A stretch of 64,000 nucleotides of DNA from UBA11872 sp965198285 (GTDB lineage: Bacteria; Chloroflexota; UBA11872), in NCBI GenBank assembly GCA_965198285.1, contig OZ240251.1:2790001-2854000 (forward strand), in the 5' to 3' direction. This document shows positions 59,944-64,000 of this stretch, one piece after another. A model generated the notes under the pieces. That model searched no databases, was not told where the DNA came from, and saw only the letters and a list, made by a program, of their open reading frames with translations. Position 1 is the first letter of the stretch. Each line of letters begins with the position of its first letter. The translations under genes and the position numbers were made by a program.

Positions 59944-61731
59944 GTGAACGAAATCCACCACGACATCCTCATCATCGGGGCCGGTGGGGCCGGGCTGCGC
60001 GCCGCAATGGCGGTTGTGGAAGCCAATCCCGACCTCTCCATCGGCCTGGTGTCTAAGGTCTACCCCATGCGCAGCCACACCGTGGCCGCCGAGGGGGGCA
60101 TGGCCGCCGTCATCAAGGCCAACGACGCCCGCGAACACCACATCTACGACACCATCAGCGGCTCCGACTGGCTGGCTGATCAGGACGCCGTCGAACTCTT
60201 CGTCGACGAGGCACCGCGCGAGCTCATCCAGTTGGAGCACTGGGGCTGCCCCTGGAGCCGGGAGGACTCGGGGCACGTCGCGGTCCGGCCGTTCGGCGGA
60301 ATGCAGATCGAACGCACCTGGTACGCCGCCGACAAGACGGGCTTCCACGTGCTGCATACGCTTTTTCAAGCCTCCTTGCAGTTCAGCCAGATCACCCGCT
60401 ACGACGAATACTTCGCCACCAGCCTGCTAAACGCCGACGGCCGCTGCCAGGGCTGCGTGGCGCTCGAATTGCGCACCGGCGAGGTCCACGTCCTGCGCGC
60501 CAACGCCGTCCTGATCTGCACCGGTGGCTTCGGCCGCATCTTTCCCTTCACCACCAACGGCTCCATCAAGACTGGCGACGGGCTGGCCCTGGCCTACCGG
60601 GCCGGCGTGGCGCTCAAGGACATGGAGTTCGTCCAGTACCACCCCACCGGCCTGCCGGGCACCGGCATCCTGATCACCGAAGCCTCGCGTGGCGAAGGCG
60701 GCATCCTGCTCAACACCGAGGGCCGGCGATATCTAGAGGACTACGACCTGGGCCTGCCGCTGGACATTCACGATCCGCGCCATCCGCAGAACCGCACGAT
60801 GGAACTCGGGCCGCGCGACCGCCTGTCCCAGGCGTTCATGCACGAGCAGGCGGCCGGACGGACATTCGGCGGCGACTACGGGGACTACGTGCACCTGGAC
60901 GTGCGCCACCTTGGCGAAGAGCGCATCGACTCCCACATCCCGTTCGTGCGCGAACTCGCCCTCAACTACGCCGGCATCGATCCGGTCGACGAGCCGATCC
61001 CGGTACGGCCCGTCGTGCACTACATGATGGGCGGCATTGACACCGACGTTGACGGCGCCACGACCCTCCCTGGCCTTTACGCCGCCGGCGAATGCGCCTG
61101 CGTCAGCATCAACGGCGCCAACCGCCTCGGGTCCAACTCCTTGACGGAACTGGTCGTCTTCGGCGCGCGCGCCGGCCGCCACGCCGCCGCCGCGGTCGCC
61201 CGCCAGGAACTGTCCGATGGTCCCGAAATCGGGCGTCAGGTGACTGCCGAGCGCAACCGCCTGGCCGAACTGCGCGCCCGACCCGCCGGCGGCGAGCGCA
61301 TCGCCGTCATCCGCGACGACCTCACCACTGCCATGGAAGCCGGCGCCGGTATCTTCCGCGACGAGGACACGCTGGACGCCTGCTGCGCCACGCTGCGCGA
61401 GCTGCATAAACGCGCAGCCAACATCTCGCTGGACGACTCGAGCCCCGTCTACAACACGGAGTTGATCAGCGCCCTCGAACTCGACTGCATGCTGGACATT
61501 GCGGACACGGTGACCCACTCGGCGCTCCACCGCACCGAGTCTCGCGGGTCGCACCAGCGCACCGATCACGCCGCCCGCGACGACGCGAATTTCCTCAAGC
61601 ACTCGATGGCCTACCGCACGGACGCAGATCCGCGCATTGAGTTCAAAGACGTAGTCATCACGCGCTGGCCGCCGGCCGAACGCGTCTACGGAACCTCCGC
61701 CGACAAGGACGATGGGAAGCGCGCAACGTGA
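59944..61731 (+). CDS. frdA: Fumarate reductase/succinate dehydrogenase flavoprotein subunit
   Basis: 595 residues, of the E. coli FrdA type. The FAD motif is ILIIGAGGAGLRAA; the His for covalent flavin is in RSHTVAAEGG; substrate-binding blocks are SRGEGG, HPTGLPGTG, HYMMGG and NRLGSNSL. The direction in vivo cannot be told from sequence; either interconverts succinate and fumarate with quinone. GTG 59944 is chosen because it starts VNEIHHDILIIG; no clear ribosome-binding site is seen. It begins a GTGA-linked frdABCD set. Confidence 0.92.
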   Translation: MNEIHHDILIIGAGGAGLRAAMAVVEANPDLSIGLVSKVYPMRSHTVAAEGGMAAVIKANDAREHHIYDTISGSDWLADQDAVELFVDEAPRELIQLEHWGCPWSREDSGHVAVRPFGGMQIERTWYAADKTGFHVLHTLFQASLQFSQITRYDEYFATSLLNADGRCQGCVALELRTGEVHVLRANAVLICTGGFGRIFPFTTNGSIKTGDGLALAYRAGVALKDMEFVQYHPTGLPGTGILITEASRGEGGILLNTEGRRYLEDYDLGLPLDIHDPRHPQNRTMELGPRDRLSQAFMHEQAAGRTFGGDYGDYVHLDVRHLGEERIDSHIPFVRELALNYAGIDPVDEPIPVRPVVHYMMGGIDTDVDGATTLPGLYAAGECACVSINGANRLGSNSLTELVVFGARAGRHAAAAVARQELSDGPEIGRQVTAERNRLAELRARPAGGERIAVIRDDLTTAMEAGAGIFRDEDTLDACCATLRELHKRAANISLDDSSPVYNTELISALELDCMLDIADTVTHSALHRTESRGSHQRTDHAARDDANFLKHSMAYRTDADPRIEFKDVVITRWPPAERVYGTSADKDDGKRAT

Positions 61732-62474
61732 GCGAGACGACGATCCGGCTTGAAGTCTTCCGCTATCGACCCGACAACGGCGGGCCGAGCTTGCAGAGCT
61801 ACGAGGTGCCCTATCACGACGACTGGGTCGTTCTTGACGCGTTGAATTATGTCAAGAACTACATCGACGGTTCGCTCAGCTACCGCTGGTCCTGCCGCAT
61901 GGGCGTCTGCGGGTCCTGCGGCATGCAGGTCAACGGCGAACCTATCCTCACCTGTGCGGCGTTCCTGCGCGATCACCTGCCGGGTCCCGTACGGGTGGAG
62001 CCCCTCACGAACTTCCCGGTCGAGCGCGACCTTGTCGTTGACATCAATGGCTTCATGGAAAAGCTCGATCACGTGACGCCGTACCTGGTCCGTGACGATG
62101 ACGCGGACGACCTAGGCGCTGAATTCATGCAGACGCCGACCCAGCTGGACCGCTACAAGCAATTCAGCATGTGCATCAACTGCATGCTGTGCTACGCGGC
62201 CTGTCCGGTCGTTGGCCGGGTGGACGACTTCATCGGGCCGGCCGCGCTTGCCCTTGCCCAGCGTTACAACCTCGACTCGCGCGACCAGGGCAAGCAAGTC
62301 CGGCAGGACGTGATCTTCCAGAACGAGGGCATCTGGGAATGCACGTTCGTGGGCGAGTGCTCCGAGGTTTGTCCAAAGCACGTCGATCCGGCCGGCGCCA
62401 TTCAGCAGGCCAAGCTGGGGGGCGCGCTGGACTACTACAAGCGGTTGCTGACGCCGTGGGTCAAGCGCCCGTGA
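61728..62474 (+). CDS. frdB: Fumarate reductase/succinate dehydrogenase iron-sulfur subunit
   Basis: 248 residues with one [2Fe-2S], one [4Fe-4S] and one [3Fe-4S] site. The ligands are CRMGVCGSCGMQV with a distal Cys in PILTC, then CINCMLCYAACP and WECTFVGECSEVCPKHVDP. It passes electrons between FrdA and the membrane quinone site. GTG 61728 overlaps the frdA stop as GTGA. Confidence 0.93.
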   Translation: MSETTIRLEVFRYRPDNGGPSLQSYEVPYHDDWVVLDALNYVKNYIDGSLSYRWSCRMGVCGSCGMQVNGEPILTCAAFLRDHLPGPVRVEPLTNFPVERDLVVDINGFMEKLDHVTPYLVRDDDADDLGAEFMQTPTQLDRYKQFSMCINCMLCYAACPVVGRVDDFIGPAALALAQRYNLDSRDQGKQVRQDVIFQNEGIWECTFVGECSEVCPKHVDPAGAIQQAKLGGALDYYKRLLTPWVKRP

Positions 62475-62866
62475 ACCGACCGCTGGACCGGCGCATGGGC
62501 TGGACCTGGTGGACCCAGAAGGGTTCCTACTTCCGGGTGTTTCTGCGCGAAGCCAGTTCGGCGTTCATTCTGGCCGAAGTCGTGCTCTTCATGCTGCTGA
62601 TCCATAAGGCGGGACAGGACGCGGAGACCTACCGCGCCTATCGCGACTTTCTCTGGCATCCGCTGATGGTGGTGTTCCACCTCGTGGCGCTGGCGTTTGC
62701 GCTCTGGCACACCATCACGTTTTTCCTGATCGCCCCAAGCGCGCTTCCGGGCCAGATCGCCGGCCGGCGCGTCCCGGCAGCCTTCATCATCAGCCAGCAG
62801 TTCGCCGGGCTGGCGGCGGTGTCCTTGCTCTTGTTCCTGTGGGTGGCCTGGGTAGGCGCAACGTGA
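62471..62866 (+). CDS. frdC: Fumarate reductase membrane subunit C
   Basis: 131 residues, three membrane helices. The start RMGWTWWTQKGSYFRVFLREASSAF mirrors E. coli FrdC (TWW...FYRFYMLREG). ALWHTITFFLIAP is the helix-2/3 turn. With FrdD it forms the haem-less quinone-binding anchor. GTG 62471 overlaps the frdB stop, and the stop overlaps frdD. Confidence 0.85.
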   Translation: MNRPLDRRMGWTWWTQKGSYFRVFLREASSAFILAEVVLFMLLIHKAGQDAETYRAYRDFLWHPLMVVFHLVALAFALWHTITFFLIAPSALPGQIAGRRVPAAFIISQQFAGLAAVSLLLFLWVAWVGAT

Positions 62867-63219
62867 GCGGCCGCTCGCATGAAGCGTTGTTCTGGTCACT
62901 GTTCGCCGCTGGCAGCGTGTTGGCCGCGCTGTTCGTGCCCGCACTCATCCTCGTCAGCTCGGTCTTCGGACCATTCGGCTGGCGCTGGTTCGCCGACGCG
63001 TTCGCCTACGAAGGCGTGCGCGACCTGCTGCACCCCGGCATTGTGCGCGCCGCAATCGGGGTGGTCGTGGCCCTGATCGCCATACACGCCTGCCATCGGC
63101 TGCGCCACCTGGCCGTGGACCTGCACGCGCCGCTGCCTGGGGGCCTCATTGCTCTCGTGGCCTACGGCGGCGCGACGGCTATTGCAGTCCTAACCGCGGT
63201 TTTTCTGTCTCTCGTCTGA
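62863..63219 (+). CDS. frdD: Fumarate reductase membrane subunit D
   Basis: 118 residues, three membrane helices. The SHEALFWSLFAAGSVLAALFVPALIL start and HACHRLRHLAVDLHAPLP segment parallel E. coli FrdD (PVFWGLFGAGG, HRMHHAMHDL). It completes the type-D succinate:quinone oxidoreductase anchor without haem. GTG 62863 overlaps frdC as GTGA. Confidence 0.82.
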   Translation: MSGRSHEALFWSLFAAGSVLAALFVPALILVSSVFGPFGWRWFADAFAYEGVRDLLHPGIVRAAIGVVVALIAIHACHRLRHLAVDLHAPLPGGLIALVAYGGATAIAVLTAVFLSLV

Positions 63220-63250
63220 GGCGGCTCGAGATCCGCCCAGGGAACAACGT

Positions 63251-63661
63251 CTAGAGCAAGAGTTGGCTCAGCGCCGCCGTCAACGCGGTCGCGATCGTCA
63301 CCGAACTCGCGGCAATCACGCCCATTCGAATGGTGAGGCGAAGCTCAAGTTCCTGAATCTCGGACTTGAGCTCGGCCTTGGTCGCGAACCCGTCCAGATC
63401 CGTCTTGGTCGCGAATCTCTCCAAGTCCGCCTTGGTGGCAAACCTCTCCAGGTCCGCCTTGGTGGCAAACCTCTCCAGGTCCGCTTTGGTAGCGAATCTC
63501 TCCAGGTCCGATTTGGTAGCGAAGTCCCGCAAGTCCACCTTGGTCACACGATTCCCGTTCGCGACTGCCTGCACAATCTCGGCAACCGCTTCCGCCTGTG
63601 CGCCCCCGAACCCTGCCGCCTTCAGTGTTCGAGCTGCGCGCAGCGTATCGAAGACAGCCAT
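63251..63661 (-). CDS. Coiled-coil DUF1640-like membrane-anchored protein with 9-residue repeats
   Basis: 136 residues. After a FDTLRAARTLKAAGFGGAQAEAVAEIV start, typical of DUF1640/CCDC90-type proteins, come six units of the form D-L-E-R-F-A-T-K-A (63376 to 63540), several being perfect 27-bp copies, then a C-terminal membrane helix. GGAGG precedes ATG 63661 by about 5 nt. These proteins are often linked to mobile or unstable regions, but no other mobile feature is nearby. Confidence 0.75.
   Translation of the reverse strand: MAVFDTLRAARTLKAAGFGGAQAEAVAEIVQAVANGNRVTKVDLRDFATKSDLERFATKADLERFATKADLERFATKADLERFATKTDLDGFATKAELKSEIQELELRLTIRMGVIAASSVTIATALTAALSQLLL
63376..63540. repeat. Tandem 27-bp repeats inside the coiled-coil gene
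   Basis: Six in-frame 27-nt units, some identical (for example the unit at 63441-63467 and the following one), encode the 9-residue coiled-coil repeat. Copy number probably varies between strains. Confidence 0.7.
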
Positions 63662-63791
63662 AGCGCACCTCCAACTCTTAAGGCTGACTGTACACGTTTC
63701 CGCGGCCGCGTCCACCGGATGCATGCGGCCTGCCCCGCGTTGCGGTGCGCCCCTACACTGAACGCCATCCGCGCCCAGGATCTCCCGACCC

Positions 63792-64000
63792 ATGCGCATC
63801 ACCGGGGTTCGCACGGTCGTGTTCGAGCACGAACTCAGCCGCCCGCTGGGCGACGTCAATAGCCCCACCGGTCGTTCGCTCACGTCCGGCCTGATTCTGT
63901 ATCTGGAAACCGACGCCGGGATCACAGGAATTGGGCTCAGCACCGCTATCGGGCGCCCGCATGTGCACAGCCTGGCCAAGCAGCTGATCGGATCCGACCC
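63792..64000 (+). CDS. Enolase superfamily (mandelate racemase/muconate lactonizing enzyme) protein, N-terminal fragment
   Basis: The first 69 residues of an MR/MLE enzyme: MRITGVRTVVFEHELSRPLGD, then a GRSLTSGLILYLETDAGITGIGLSTAIG capping-domain segment. The catalytic barrel lies beyond the right edge. Members dehydrate acid sugars or racemise carboxylic acids with Mg2+. ATG 63792. Which subgroup cannot be told from the fragment. Confidence 0.7.
   Translation, partial: MRITGVRTVVFEHELSRPLGDVNSPTGRSLTSGLILYLETDAGITGIGLSTAIGRPHVHSLAKQLIGSD

Noticed and set aside
1..64000. tRNA, rRNA, CRISPR, transposase or integrase genes
   Set aside because: No T-loop/anticodon arrangement, spaced repeats or recombinase motifs were found by eye; a tRNAscan or CRISPR search could confirm this.

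Overview
The window is a GC-rich, tightly packed bacterial chromosome segment with about 68 protein genes, many joined by 4-nt GTGA/ATGA stop-start overlaps. No rRNA, tRNA, CRISPR array, prophage or insertion sequence was seen. Gene content suggests an uncultured Chloroflexota-type bacterium. The support is an alternative complex III (ACIII) respiratory operon, a polysaccharide deacetylase preceded by a GYP-type repeat region, RNase Y, DegV, and several scattered oxidoreductase, phytanoyl-CoA dioxygenase and UroD-family genes. This placement is an inference from gene content, not from a marker phylogeny.

Layout. 1-9.5 kb: small-molecule metabolism (isopropylmalate-dehydrogenase-type enzyme, beta-propeller protein, sugar isomerase fold, FAD oxidoreductase), recF plus a DciA-like gene, degV, a deacetylase and a UroD/MtaA-type methyltransferase. 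9.8-10.5 kb: a FitA/VapC-type toxin-antitoxin pair with a palindrome touching its start codon. 10.9-12.5 kb: rny. 12.5-16.7 kb: an ArsR regulator followed by ino1, an acyltransferase, a PimA-like glycosyltransferase and a CDP-alcohol phosphatidyltransferase, which together look like a complete phosphatidylinositol-mannoside-type lipid operon. 16.7-21.5 kb: Gfo/Idh oxidoreductase, PhyH dioxygenase, and a helical protein co-translated with a flavin-dependent halogenase. 21.5-26.1 kb (minus strand): an orphan nuoB, a PHP phosphoesterase, a MATE-like membrane protein, a small ORF with a strong terminator, then an ABC-2 exporter. 26.3-30.5 kb: a ferredoxin/ASKHA corrinoid-enzyme reactivator, a TPR lipoprotein and an orphan Phd antitoxin. 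30.6-34 kb: moaD-moaE, moaB, def and two GNATs. 33.7-36 kb: a thiol-redox module (CcdA and two TlpA-like proteins). 36-43.5 kb: an IscA-like protein, Gfo/Idh, a CrtC/AttH-like lipoprotein, an MMPL transporter, MFS and ALDH.

43.8-63.2 kb is one co-directional respiratory block: ACIII (actA, split actB, two NrfD-type subunits, actD, actE), cytochrome c maturation (ccmE, a ccmA-ccmB fusion, ccmC, ccmD, ccmF, ccmH, and a ccmI-like gene fused to a beta-propeller-like domain), then a four-subunit E. coli-type frdABCD. A near-perfect Rex-type dyad lies about 160 nt upstream. ACIII needs six c-hemes in ActA and ActE, so the adjacent Ccm genes make functional sense. The CcdA/TlpA module at 34-36 kb probably supplies the reductant that the missing ccmG would normally handle.

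The most notable observations are the actinobacterial-style PIM operon, the CcmAB and CcmI fusions, the halogenase cassette, the leader ORF/terminator ahead of the ABC exporter, and four genes with recognisable N-termini but no ATG/GTG/TTG there, where the best-placed start is CTG or ATC.
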